This document shows positions 1 through 6,643 of a stretch of 20,165 bases of DNA, piece by piece. The position numbers and the translations under genes were made by a program. The notes beneath the pieces were generated by a model, which saw only the letters and a program-made list of their open reading frames with translations, ran no database searches and was not told where the DNA came from. This stretch comes from a virus. The stretch lies in the IMG/VR virus record IMGVR_UViG_3300032087_002061, positions 1 through 20,165 of that record. One strand, given 5' to 3'. The stretch's first letter is position 1, and each line of letters begins with the position of its first letter.

Positions 1-301
1 TTGTACCATCTGACTTAAAAACAGGAGTCAACCCGTCTTCAAATGTTTCATCGTCAGTTACAGCCGCATCTTGAATATCACCATGAAACTGAGACATATC
101 AATCGAGTTATGCACATCAGTAGGAAGCGTCGCAATATACTCAGATCCATCGCGCCGCTTGATGCCGCCTTGCGGTTGGATCGTGACATTCTGCGCCGTA
201 TCCAGCGCATTGTAGTATTGCTGTAAATCAATCCTGGCGTTTATCTTTGGATCGATCTCACCGGATGTGAAGTTACTTTGTACAGTAACGATCCGGCTCA
301 T
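1..301 (-). CDS. Tail tubular protein B / tail nozzle (partial, N-terminus only)
   Basis: This is the first 100 or so codons of a gene that continues beyond the left edge. The ATG overlaps the stop of the preceding tail gene (ATGA, 298-301). Translation begins MSRIVTVQSNFTSGEIDPK and continues with a stretch reading INARIDLQQYYNALDTAQN and then PQGGIKRRDGSEYIA. This N-terminal pattern (F-x-S-G-E-I-D-P, then R-x-D-L-x-x-Y, then P-x-G-G-x-x-R-R-x-G) is typical of the tail nozzle protein of podoviruses (T7 gp12-type and relatives). In that family the protein forms the lower part of the tail tube through which DNA leaves. Its position directly after a tail tubular protein A gene supports the call. 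The C-terminus cannot be seen. Confidence 0.8.
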   Translation of the reverse strand, partial: MSRIVTVQSNFTSGEIDPKINARIDLQQYYNALDTAQNVTIQPQGGIKRRDGSEYIATLPTDVHNSIDMSQFHGDIQDAAVTDDETFEDGLTPVFKSDGT

Positions 302-915
302 CCGCGTACTCCGATCAATGCGTAGTCGGTGAACACCTCATTCTGCTTTGTGCCGCCGTCAATGTTGGCAGCGACTCGGAAGTAACCGCCACGCATATTC
401 TCAGCCACTGTGCCAACAGCAATCTGCCGCCAGTATTCAGCCTTGGTAATCTGGTCTGTTACCGTCTCAGCGATGTGCCAGGTCAGCATATACTTCAATA
501 GCTGGATGAAGTATGCCGGTAGGTCGAACTCCTCCGGCTCAAACTGGTAATCAATAACAATCGTTTCCTGGTTTGTAATCAACGTCTTGTTGAGAATCTC
601 CCAGCCGCCTTGCAGTGGTTGCGCTCCGGTTTGCGTTGAGTTGAACACAGCGCGAACCCCAGAGATGCGTTGCGTATCTGTTGGAAGATTGTAAGCGTAT
701 TTGTATTCATTGATTGGCGCTGTACCCCTAGAGAGCTGCACCTTATTGATAGTGAATGACCACGGGTACATTGCCAGAGTCATCACCTTGATATCGTCAT
801 AGAGCCGGTCGCAGACAATGCCTACATCCGTCCCAGAGAAAGTGGTAATCGGAGATTCGCCCAGCATTACCAAGGCGTCCGAACAAATTGAAAGTTTGGT
901 ATCACCTGATGCCAT
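298..915 (-). CDS. Tail tubular protein A (adaptor/gatekeeper, T7 gp11-like)
   Basis: The protein is 205 residues, close to the usual size for T7 gp11-type proteins. These form a ring between the portal and the tail nozzle. Family-like features are the N-terminal S-x-A-L-x-x-L-G-E-x-P-I pattern (residues 11-23), a central YPWSF motif near residue 50 followed by KVQLSR, and a mixed alpha/beta C-terminal half with YFIQLLKYML (about 135-145). The start ATG follows GAGGTGACGC. It lies after a terminator that separates it from the capsid pair, and its stop overlaps the start of the nozzle gene, so the two tail genes are translationally coupled. The call rests on motif and context recognition. Confidence 0.85.
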   Translation of the reverse strand: MASGDTKLSICSDALVMLGESPITTFSGTDVGIVCDRLYDDIKVMTLAMYPWSFTINKVQLSRGTAPINEYKYAYNLPTDTQRISGVRAVFNSTQTGAQPLQGGWEILNKTLITNQETIVIDYQFEPEEFDLPAYFIQLLKYMLTWHIAETVTDQITKAEYWRQIAVGTVAENMRGGYFRVAANIDGGTKQNEVFTDYALIGVRG

Positions 916-930
916 GCGTCACCTCATTAG

Positions 931-954
931 AAAAGGGGCTGCCGAAACAGCCCC
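931..954 (-). terminator. Rho-independent terminator between capsid unit and tail genes
   Basis: A perfect 7-bp stem, GGGGCTG (935-941) and CAGCCCC (948-954), with a 6-nt loop, is followed on the minus strand by TTTTC (934-930). It lies 8 bases past the stop of the capsid-adjacent gene and before tail tubular protein A. The short U-tract suggests partial rather than complete termination, which would lower tail transcripts relative to capsid. Confidence 0.75.
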
Positions 955-961
955 GATTCGT

Positions 962-1240
962 TTAGTCGCCGTCAGTTGCCGCTAATGTTGTGCCGTCTGT
1001 AACGTCTACAACACCACCAGAATTAGAAACAACATATACCAAAGTAACAACAGCGGTTGAACCTGTTGAAGTTACGCAGTGAATGATGTCTCCCACCTCA
1101 AGTGTGTCTGACAGAGTGTTAAAATACCCAGAGGTATTTACATCAGCAATCGCATCGGTAGTTTTGTACCCATACATAGATGGAGCATTACCACGCTTTG
1201 CTGCCGAGTAGGTCGTAAAACCAGTTGCTGAATAAGCCAT
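962..1240 (-). CDS. Small capsid-adjacent protein, candidate head decoration or fibre protein
   Basis: The protein is 92 residues, rich in Thr, Ser, Val and Gly and poor in charge. It has a central GYKTTDAIADVNTSGYFN stretch followed by LEVGDIIHC and a beta-rich, Thr/Val-rich C-terminus. Small proteins with an A-D-x-x-A-x-V-N-x-x-G-Y-F ... L-x-x-G-D-x-I pattern often sit next to the capsid gene in podoviruses. Their role is usually unassigned and a decoration or stabilising role is plausible. The gene starts with ATG 8 nt after a very strong AAGGAGG site that overlaps the capsid stop region, so it should be made in large amounts with the capsid protein. No catalytic motif is visible. The function is an inference from position, size and composition. 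Confidence 0.6.
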   Translation of the reverse strand: MAYSATGFTTYSAAKRGNAPSMYGYKTTDAIADVNTSGYFNTLSDTLEVGDIIHCVTSTGSTAVVTLVYVVSNSGGVVDVTDGTTLAATDGD

Positions 1241-1253
1241 TGTCTATGCCTCC

Positions 1254-2093
1254 TTATGATTCTTGGCACTGGACTTTGACGATACCTTCATCGTCAATTG
1301 CCACTGCGCCAGCAGAGAACATTGATGCCACCAAGAATGATGTCTTCTCAGCAATATAATCAACGCGAGACTGCTGTCCCATGCCAATTCCAAGACCAAT
1401 TGCATCGCGGTGGAATGCCAGACAAGTGCGCTCACTTGAAGCGAGTGTCAATCCACCTTCGTCGCGGTCGCCAATAGTAATGAACTTGAAGCCCATATAT
1501 GTGTCGATCTCGCCTGTGACTAGCGCCTTTACAGAAGCGTAGTCAGAAGATGTTGCCTTTTCTTCACCAAGCAAGCCAGCCAAGTTGTTTGCATGGATAA
1601 TCATACAGCGACCATCAGACGGCACATTGTTTGCATCCAATAACTTCTTAGCTTCACGCAGCTTTGCAATGTTCAAGTTAGTGTCTGTGCCACCCTCGTT
1701 TTCATCGACAGTTAATGTCGTTGATGAAGCGTTGAGCGCATCAAGAACCACCTGATCCATACGACGTGCGATAGCGCCAGATACAACCTGAACAAGCTCT
1801 TGGCGCTCGTTGAAGTTGACCTTCTGCTGGTTAAAAATGTCTGAGTATTCCGCAGCAATATAGTCTTCCATCGTCGCAGTCACTTGTGAGTATGTGACGT
1901 TGAGTGGAGTGACATCAGTCTGTGGAACGCGAATAGTCGCTGATCCCTTGCCAATCTTAGGGAACTTGACTGTAGAGCCTTCGACACCATTGCGCTCGCG
2001 GGTAACACCAGCCAGGAGACGCTGTCCCTGGTACGCCTGTTTTACCTCTGAGTCGAACAGCGTAACAAAGGCATTAGAAATTGAAACTGCCAT
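1254..2093 (-). CDS. Major capsid protein
   Basis: The protein is 279 residues. It follows scaffold in the gene order and is flanked by terminators, as expected for the most abundant virion protein. The N-terminal part (FVTLFDSEVKQAYQGQ, then GSTVKFPKIGKGSATIR) and the following segment with D-Y-I-A-A-E-Y-S-D and R-x-E-L-V-Q-V-V-S-G-A-I-A-R-R-M-D resemble podovirus coat proteins with an HK97-type fold. The E-Y-x-D-I-F and long helix after it fit the spine helix region. No N-terminal protease or cleavage signal is obvious. The start ATG follows AGAGGAT, and a 156-nt leader with a bulged hairpin lies upstream. The product call is strong from context; the exact coat family needs a profile search. 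Confidence 0.85.
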   Translation of the reverse strand: MAVSISNAFVTLFDSEVKQAYQGQRLLAGVTRERNGVEGSTVKFPKIGKGSATIRVPQTDVTPLNVTYSQVTATMEDYIAAEYSDIFNQQKVNFNERQELVQVVSGAIARRMDQVVLDALNASSTTLTVDENEGGTDTNLNIAKLREAKKLLDANNVPSDGRCMIIHANNLAGLLGEEKATSSDYASVKALVTGEIDTYMGFKFITIGDRDEGGLTLASSERTCLAFHRDAIGLGIGMGQQSRVDYIAEKTSFLVASMFSAGAVAIDDEGIVKVQCQES

Positions 2094-2132
2094 TGTTTCT
2101 ATCCTCTATTACAAATTTTAAGGGTAAAACCT

Positions 2133-2169
2133 GTGACGGTTATCCTGATGGGCCGCGTAATCAGGTCAC
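2133..2169. repeat. Bulged inverted repeat in the capsid leader
   Basis: CCTGAT (2144-2149) pairs with ATCAGG (2160-2165), and after a 6-nt bulge GTGA (2133-2136) pairs with TCAC (2166-2169). The structure lies in the 156-nt untranslated stretch between the scaffold terminator and the capsid gene. It has no U-tract, so it is not a terminator. It may be a leader-RNA hairpin or an operator. The same stretch holds a TATATT hexamer on the minus strand (2207-2202) that could be a -10 box, but I see no matching -35. Confidence 0.4.
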
Positions 2170-2219
2170 CGGCTCAAGAATATGAGTTGTCGGTTGGGTC
2201 GAATATAACAGATTATTAG

Positions 2220-2246
2220 AAAAAACAAAGGGGCCGTAGCCCCTTT
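2220..2246 (-). terminator. Rho-independent terminator after scaffold gene
   Basis: A perfect 8-bp stem, AAAGGGGC (2227-2234) and GCCCCTTT (2239-2246), with a CGTA loop, is followed on the minus strand by G and then six T (2225-2220). It begins 3 bases after the scaffold stop codon. It should stop or reduce transcription coming from the packaging and portal genes, so the capsid gene downstream probably has its own promoter. Confidence 0.85.
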
Positions 2247-2249
2247 CAA

Positions 2250-3029
2250 TTAAGCCTCGCCAAAGAACTCCATAAACTTTCGCTCGACTTGCTGGGTGTA
2301 ATGCATATCCTTGCCATACCGAGGATCTGCAACCATAGCGTCCAGATCCGCTTTACTCATTGCGCCAGACTCCTGCACCTCAATCGCCGGAATCGATTTC
2401 TCCCCGTAGGAATCACGTATCTTGTTAATAGCTTTTACAAAATCCGCTGATTGCGCGGCGTTCGTTAAAGCCTCGGTTTCCTCAGATGTCAGTACGCCTG
2501 ACGATTGCAGTTTTCCAAGCCACTGCGACGTGGATTGTAACACCTTGTCTGCATTCTTGCCGAGCTTATCCATCTCGCGCTGTACATCAACCTCGATGCT
2601 TCCAAACATCTCGCCCATGTTTTCCATGTACATCTTGCTAATCTGGTCAAACTGGTCCTGGCTCAGACCACTTTCCTTGGCGAACGCAGTAAAGCTAGTC
2701 AGCAGCGGATCGTCGTCCGGCACACCTTCCAACGCCGACATATCATAGTTGCCGTCCTTTGGAGCCTTGTGCTTACCGGATGACATCTTGGAACGCAGTT
2801 CAGTGTATGACTTGGCTAGCCCTTCCAGGTCTGGGCCGTCATCTGATGACCAGAACTGATCGAGTCCTTCCATGAAGTCAGGGCGCTCACCCCACTCAAA
2901 GTCCGACTCAACAGGCTCAGTCACATCGCCTTCCATGTGCGGCATAGCTTCCGGTTCTGCGTCTTGCTCTGGTTCAGGTGTTACCGAAAGTAACGATTCC
3001 TGTACTTCTGATTCGGCTGTTTCGCTCAT
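2250..3029 (-). CDS. Capsid assembly scaffolding protein
   Basis: The protein is 259 residues and strongly acidic at its N-terminus (many Glu/Asp and Pro within residues 1-50). It has a predicted helical middle (SQDQFDQISKMYMENMGEMF region) and a C-terminal segment ending in a basic helix with RKFMEFF. This composition and its place between portal and major capsid genes match podovirus scaffolding proteins (T7 gp9 type). These form an internal core that directs procapsid assembly and then leaves. The start ATG overlaps the stop of the upstream Bbp19-like gene (ATGA) and has GAGGACG upstream. No protease domain is visible. The call rests mainly on gene order and composition. Confidence 0.8.
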   Translation of the reverse strand: MSETAESEVQESLLSVTPEPEQDAEPEAMPHMEGDVTEPVESDFEWGERPDFMEGLDQFWSSDDGPDLEGLAKSYTELRSKMSSGKHKAPKDGNYDMSALEGVPDDDPLLTSFTAFAKESGLSQDQFDQISKMYMENMGEMFGSIEVDVQREMDKLGKNADKVLQSTSQWLGKLQSSGVLTSEETEALTNAAQSADFVKAINKIRDSYGEKSIPAIEVQESGAMSKADLDAMVADPRYGKDMHYTQQVERKFMEFFGEA

Positions 3030-3286
3030 GCGTTACGTCCTCTCTCGATACGTTTGATGATTTCTCGGACAATAGAGTTCTGTCCTTCTCGTGCAAACCC
3101 GTGTGACGGGTCTTCGCCTGGATACCATGACGGCACATCAACTGTGACCGCCTTCAGGTATGCCAGAACTTCTTGACCAGCTTCGGTCGAAAAGCAGCGC
3201 ACAAAGTTTGTGTCCAGATCATGCGCTTTCTGATCGACCGGAAGCGTACTGGTGTCGGCCTCTCTCAAGCCGTCCCATCCTTCCAT
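3026..3286 (-). CDS. Bbp19-like small structural protein
   Basis: The protein is 86 residues. Its core reads NFVRCFSTEAGQEVLAYLK, then a short loop with proline and tryptophan, then FAREGQNSIVREIIKRIERG. The F-x-x-x-F-x-T-x-x-G-x-x-V-L ... R-E-G-x-x-x-I-V-x-x-I pattern is that of the Bbp19-like phage domain, named after a Bordetella phage BPP-1 protein encoded next to the portal. Its role is not established; it is probably virion- or assembly-associated. It starts at an ATG that directly follows the portal stop (TAAATG) with AGGAGG upstream, and its stop overlaps the scaffold start, so portal, this gene and scaffold form one coupled set. Confidence 0.7.
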   Translation of the reverse strand: MEGWDGLREADTSTLPVDQKAHDLDTNFVRCFSTEAGQEVLAYLKAVTVDVPSWYPGEDPSHGFAREGQNSIVREIIKRIERGRNA

Positions 3287-4864
3287 TTATGCCTCCTGTG
3301 GCATTGCTCCTGGTTGTTGTTGCATCGCCGCCATCTGCTGTTGCATTTCAGCAACAATCTGCTGACGCTCCTGCCTGTTATTCAGAATCTTCTGTGGCAC
3401 ACCCATCTTCTCGGCAATGTAATCAATCAACTCATCCTGGTTTAGCGCAACCTGACCAACTGGACCGGCAGCCTGTGCCAACTGCGTGAACTGCAAGACC
3501 TTCTCCAGATCTTCCATGTTCTGCGCTTGAGCCAGCGGCGCAGTTGGTGTGATCTTCACCTCAAGGCCATCGACCTTCAATGGCAGATCAATCAGCGCCT
3601 TTTCATCCATCACATAGAGGATGCGTCGCACCAGTGGACCCATCGCCTCAGTAATCAAACGCCCATAGGCTGATCCGAGGTTCTGCGCCAGTTCCTTCAT
3701 ACGCTGCACAATCTCTGTCGCACTACGCGCCGACATATTGTCTGGCGGCAACGAATCATCCAGCAGCATCTTCTTGATGTTCATCACCAGATCATTGATG
3801 ACCAACTGCGAGACGTTGAAGTCGGTAGCCGAGCGCAATGGGCGCAAAGACTCACCTTGTGCGCCACCGTTCCGGGCAACAGGGATAATCGCACCAGGCA
3901 CGATGCGTATCGTCTGTGGATTCAGGACACCGTCATCGGCTGCTGTATACACGCCCGACACCGCGAGCGATGCGTTCTTGAGTACCAGCTCCTTGACCTT
4001 ATTCAGTGTCTTGATGTCCGGGATCGCCGTAACTAATGGACCGCGACCATAGACTTCACCAGGCACTTTCATAAACCGCGCAACGATCCACGGCGATACC
4101 GTCATAGTGCGGTACACAAGTTCCGCATTGACTTGCAGCGACTTGGTGCCGTCCTCTGATTTATCCTTCGGCCAGATCAGGTGATAGCAGTAGATGTTCT
4201 CTGTCGGGTTAAAGACTGTCGCCTCAACCAGATCAATCTCGACTTCAGGCTTGTCCTGTATCTGCTTGACCAATCGCTCTGGGATGTCGGCATCCGGCCA
4301 CTGACGCTGTATCGCTTCCCCACGTATCCGCATCTTACGATACACGTTATCGATTGTGCCGTGTGGACCTTCCTCAAGAGACACCAGATATTGCGGTACA
4401 GGCGTGAAGCGCACCGGAGAATCATCATCACCTGGTTGTACCAGCATGACGGCAGTGCCGACGCAAAGATCAAGCAAGAACTCAGAGATCGCCAGATCAA
4501 AGTTGGTCTGCCGTACCACAGCAAACATCTTCTCAGCATAGACCTCTAGCGCCTCGGCAATCTCAGCCTTTCGATCAAGCGGTATGTCCGCGCCAGGTTG
4601 CAACGTACACCACGCACGATACGGCGGGAACAGCGCTGATTGAATACGGTTGGCAAAACGCTGTGTTGAGTTGATCGCAGTTGCGTCGAACACGCGGGTC
4701 ATCTTGTTCTGACCTGGAGTCTTGCCTTCGTAGAATCCTGAGTACAGATTGCGCTGCGGGAGCGCAAACTCATAACACTCCTCATAGATCGTGCGCCATT
4801 CTTCCTTACGTGCGTCAGCCTTTTCCTGGCGCTTCAGGATTTCTTGAGGAGTGATACGTGCCAT
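3287..4864 (-). CDS. Portal protein (head-to-tail connector, T7 gp8-like)
   Basis: The protein is 525 residues, the usual length for podovirus head-to-tail connectors. It has an N-terminal helical segment (RQEKADARKEEWRTIYEECY), then residues reading FDATAINSTQRFANRIQSAL and FPPYRAW near 60-85, a pattern typical of this family. A central region near residue 260-300 contains YGRGPLVTAIPDIKTLNK, another hallmark (G-R-G-P followed by D-I-K-x-L-N). The C-terminus is Gln/Met/Ala-rich. Twelve copies normally form the ring at one capsid vertex that takes in DNA during packaging and joins the tail. The start ATG lies just after a 43-aa gene with AAAGGG upstream. Confidence 0.92.
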   Translation of the reverse strand: MARITPQEILKRQEKADARKEEWRTIYEECYEFALPQRNLYSGFYEGKTPGQNKMTRVFDATAINSTQRFANRIQSALFPPYRAWCTLQPGADIPLDRKAEIAEALEVYAEKMFAVVRQTNFDLAISEFLLDLCVGTAVMLVQPGDDDSPVRFTPVPQYLVSLEEGPHGTIDNVYRKMRIRGEAIQRQWPDADIPERLVKQIQDKPEVEIDLVEATVFNPTENIYCYHLIWPKDKSEDGTKSLQVNAELVYRTMTVSPWIVARFMKVPGEVYGRGPLVTAIPDIKTLNKVKELVLKNASLAVSGVYTAADDGVLNPQTIRIVPGAIIPVARNGGAQGESLRPLRSATDFNVSQLVINDLVMNIKKMLLDDSLPPDNMSARSATEIVQRMKELAQNLGSAYGRLITEAMGPLVRRILYVMDEKALIDLPLKVDGLEVKITPTAPLAQAQNMEDLEKVLQFTQLAQAAGPVGQVALNQDELIDYIAEKMGVPQKILNNRQERQQIVAEMQQQMAAMQQQPGAMPQEA

Positions 4865-4865
4865 T

Positions 4866-4997
4866 TTAGTACCCTTTCTTTACGCCCTTAATCTTACCGG
4901 CGTTAGCCGACGCATGAAAAACAGCTTGGCCTTTTTTCTTGCCGTACTTCTTTTTCATAGCACCCATGATCTTCTTGCCCTTCTCTGTCATTGGCAT
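4866..4997 (-). CDS. Small basic phage protein (43 aa)
   Basis: Read directly from the DNA. It begins MPMTEKGKKIMGAMKKKYGK, runs through KKGQAVFHASANAGKIKG, and ends KKGY. Short lysine-rich proteins with the pattern T-x-K-G-K-K-I-M-x-x-M-K-K-x-Y-G-x-K-K-G-x-x-V-F-x-A-S are common next to portal or terminase genes in podoviruses and siphoviruses. Their function is not known. A strong AAGGAG lies 7 nt before the ATG, within the last codons of the preceding gene, and its stop is next to the portal start. The pI should be very high, so nucleic-acid contact or virion packing is possible but unproven. Confidence 0.8.
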   Translation of the reverse strand: MPMTEKGKKIMGAMKKKYGKKKGQAVFHASANAGKIKGVKKGY

Positions 4998-4998
4998 A

Positions 4999-5268
4999 TC
5001 AAGACTCCTTGTGTCTACGCGCAAAGGCTCTGGCCTCTGCTGGTGATGAGAAACCCCAGCGCTTGAGCGCTAGGGCATAGCGAGTCGGACGACCTTTCTC
5101 GTCCTTCATCTTTGCATTCATTCCTGCAAACCTAGCAGCAAAAGATATACGGCGCGGGTTTGTGCCTTTCTTGAGTTGTGGCTTGAGATCGCCACCATCT
5201 TTGGCTTCAAAGTGTCTGCGTCCAGCTTCAGTCAAACCGCCCTTGGCGCTCTTGTGTTCCTTACGCAC
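4999..5268 (-). CDS. Small basic protein, DUF6321-like
   Basis: The protein is 89 residues and rich in Lys and Arg. It has an N-terminal KGGLTEAGRRHFEAKDGG segment, then LKPQ, then RRISFAARFAGM, and a C-terminal RPTRYALALKRWGF. The order K-G-G-L-x-x-x-G, L-K-P, R-R-x-S-F-x-A-R-x-x-G-M, P-T-R-x-x-x-A-L-x-x-W matches small phage proteins I know as DUF6321; function unknown. The most likely start is GTG at 5268, inside the last codons of the upstream gene, with AGGAAG upstream. It lies in a run of small basic genes between the GNAT-like protein and portal, so a virion or assembly role is a reasonable guess. Confidence 0.7.
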   Translation of the reverse strand: MRKEHKSAKGGLTEAGRRHFEAKDGGDLKPQLKKGTNPRRISFAARFAGMNAKMKDEKGRPTRYALALKRWGFSSPAEARAFARRHKES

Positions 5269-5494
5269 GATACTTCCTCACCTTAGCTGCAATCTTTTTA
5301 GGCTGTGGAACAGAAGAGCCAGTACCGCCGCCCTTCCTCTTCGCTCTCGATGTAGCCGCATATTCCTGTGGGGACAACGCCTTGATCGCCGCCTCCGGCA
5401 GATAGCGCTCGCCTGTGTCACTGGATCGTTTGCCCGACTTTGTGCGCCACTTCTGTTTGCCCCACTTCAGCAAAGACATCTGCGGTTTTTTCAC
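5261..5494 (-). CDS. Small basic phage protein with KWRTKSG motif
   Basis: The preferred start is GTG at 5494, which overlaps the upstream stop as GTGA. It gives 77 residues beginning MKKPQMSLLKWGKQKWRTKSG. Other parts are RYLPEAAIKALSPQEYAAT and a C-terminal QPKKIAAKVRKYRA. The pattern K-W-x-x-Q-K-W-R-T-x-x-G ... R-Y-L-P-x-A-A-x-x-x-L-S-P-x-E-x-A-A-T ... Q-P-K-x-I-A-x-K recurs in small unassigned phage proteins near portal genes. A longer reading from 5560 would overlap most of the neighbouring gene and is less likely. An internal ATG six codons in is an alternative start. Confidence 0.7.
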   Translation of the reverse strand: MKKPQMSLLKWGKQKWRTKSGKRSSDTGERYLPEAAIKALSPQEYAATSRAKRKGGGTGSSVPQPKKIAAKVRKYRA

Positions 5495-5661
5495 GACGTG
5501 TATCCACCGCCCTTGGCTTTGTACTTTTTGGCAAGCAACTGCGCTTTTCTCGCTGACCACTTACCGGCTGGCGTACCCTGCACGTTCGATGCTTTGATGC
5601 GCTCAAACATCCGCTTACGCATCCCAGGCTTGGTATAGTTACCGGCTGCGTTGACTGCCAC
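5491..5661 (-). CDS. Small basic phage protein with WSARKAQLLAKKYK motif (GTG start)
   Basis: Read from the DNA: 56 residues starting at GTG with AVNAAGNYTKPGMRKRMFE, continuing GTPAGKWSARKAQLLAKKYK, and ending KGGGYTS. The block Y-T-K-P-x-x-R-x-R-x-x-x-x-I-K-A-S ... G-x-W-S-A-R-K-A-Q-L-L-A-x-x-Y-K ... G-G-G-Y is a very common small phage protein pattern, found beside the family of the next gene. Its function is unknown. The GTG shares one base with the upstream TAG stop, and its TGA overlaps the downstream GTG, which supports a coupled operon. It shows no membrane segment and is strongly positively charged. Confidence 0.75.
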   Translation of the reverse strand: MAVNAAGNYTKPGMRKRMFERIKASNVQGTPAGKWSARKAQLLAKKYKAKGGGYTS

Positions 5662-5933
5662 TACAGGCCACCGAGACGACGTGCCAGACCACCTACCAGA
5701 CCACTACGCTCTGGAGACAATAATGACCTTGCACCTCTTGCCCCACGTCTTGCGCGAACAGCGGCTGACCTTTCCGCTGCTGCAGCTACCGCTTCACGGC
5801 GCTCGCCAGCAATGTCTTTAGCTGCTGTCTCAGCTTGCTTCCGAGCAGTTGCTGTTTGCTGAACAGGCGGCTTACCAGAAATGATTTCTCTTGCTGGCTT
5901 AATAACTTCTCTAATGACCGGCGCGTTACTCAT
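5661..5933 (-). CDS. Small Ala/Arg-rich protein with RSLLSPERS motif
   Basis: The protein is 90 residues. It has a Pro/Val N-terminal tail, a long Ala/Glu/Lys/Arg helix (about 30-62, likely coiled-coil) and a C-terminal stretch RARRGARGARSLLSPERSG ending in a Gly/Leu/Arg tail. The C-terminal motif is shared with the neighbouring upstream gene (RARRTGGMRSLLSPMRS), suggesting duplication or a common docking signal. Its start overlaps the upstream stop region. Short helical proteins with R-R-G-R-x-S-L-L/I-L-x tails occur in the structural modules of podoviruses, where some are minor virion components. The specific role here is unknown. Confidence 0.65.
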   Translation of the reverse strand: MSNAPVIREVIKPAREIISGKPPVQQTATARKQAETAAKDIAGERREAVAAAAERSAAVRARRGARGARSLLSPERSGLVGGLARRLGGL

Positions 5934-6159
5934 AGTTGACTCCTGATAATCCCATCTGTGGCGTTGAACGCATTGGACTCAATAGTGAACGCATACCGCC
6001 TGTGCGCCGCGCTCTCATGGTTGCGGCCAAACGACGACGCTCTTCGGCCTCTTCCGCTTCGACACGCGCTTCTTGCTTTTCCAGTAACTCTTCCTGGCGT
6101 TTCATTGCTGCTTCCTGCGCTGACGTATCAGGCATGGAAGGCTTCAATACATTAGTCAT
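5926..6159 (-). CDS. Small charged helical protein with RSLLSPMRS motif
   Basis: The start chosen is ATG at 6159, preceded by GCGAGG, giving 77 residues beginning MTNVLKPSMPDTSAQEAAMK. It has a long Glu/Arg-rich helix (about residues 16-48) and then RARRTGGMRSLLSPMRS and a short polar tail. The helix is likely a coiled coil. It overlaps the GNAT-like gene by 8 nt and the next gene by 8 nt. The shared C-terminal motif with the next gene is the main clue; the two may bind the same partner or form a pair in the virion. No enzyme motif is seen. A start four codons earlier is possible but lacks a better binding site. Confidence 0.65.
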   Translation of the reverse strand: MTNVLKPSMPDTSAQEAAMKRQEELLEKQEARVEAEEAEERRRLAATMRARRTGGMRSLLSPMRSTPQMGLSGVNYE

Positions 6160-6643
6160 AGAACCTCGCATACACTAAACTATCCGACCCATCGGGGGCG
6201 TACTGCTTCAGTGTCGCCTCAAACTGAAAGTCCAAAAGACGCGCCCAGGCGACAGCCTCTTTGTGGGCTACTGATACCATAATATGAAGCCGACGTAAAT
6301 CAAAGGCCGGTCCAACATTCTCAAAGAATCTTTTGGCACCCTTAGTCAGCTGCATTTTACGCTTCTTGATCCCGACTGTATCCACCATCAACCAAGCCTC
6401 TGCAACGCCTGGATACAACTGCATCACACCAAACATCGCCAGACAGCGCCCGTCTCCGATCACGGTCCACCCACATCCCATGTTGCCGATCGCATCAATC
6501 TGTTCGTCATAGGTCAGTAGCAGATTCTTGTTGCGCTCGGCATCGGGATACAGCTTCATCAACTGAAACTGGGACGCATTACAAGGTACAACGCGCACAT
6601 TAGGTACATTGATCCATCGATACACGTCATCACAGGTCACCAT
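6152..6643 (-). CDS. GNAT-like acetyltransferase-fold protein (T7 gp13-type position)
   Basis: Starting at ATG 6643, which overlaps the terminase stop (ATGGTGA), the protein is 163 residues. The middle has WTVIGDGRCLAMFGVMQL and EAWLMVD, and the C-terminus reads RRLHIMVSVAHKEAVAWARL followed by DFQFEATLKQYAPDG and ARFYD. The series V-x-x-x-H-x-x-A-x-x-W-A-x-x-L-x-F-x-x-E-x-x-x-x-x-Y-x-x-D-G is a GNAT signature. Similar proteins lie near T7-type virion genes, where they are annotated as acetyltransferases or internal virion proteins. Whether it still binds acetyl-CoA is unclear: I do not see a clean R/Q-x-x-G-x-G/A loop. A longer reading upstream would lie inside terminase and is rejected. Confidence 0.75.
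   Translation of the reverse strand: MVTCDDVYRWINVPNVRVVPCNASQFQLMKLYPDAERNKNLLLTYDEQIDAIGNMGCGWTVIGDGRCLAMFGVMQLYPGVAEAWLMVDTVGIKKRKMQLTKGAKRFFENVGPAFDLRRLHIMVSVAHKEAVAWARLLDFQFEATLKQYAPDGSDSLVYARFYD

Noticed and set aside
3160-3489. Plus-strand frames opposite the portal and Bbp19-like genes
   Set aside because: Shadow frames of conserved structural genes, with Pro/Ser-rich low-complexity products.
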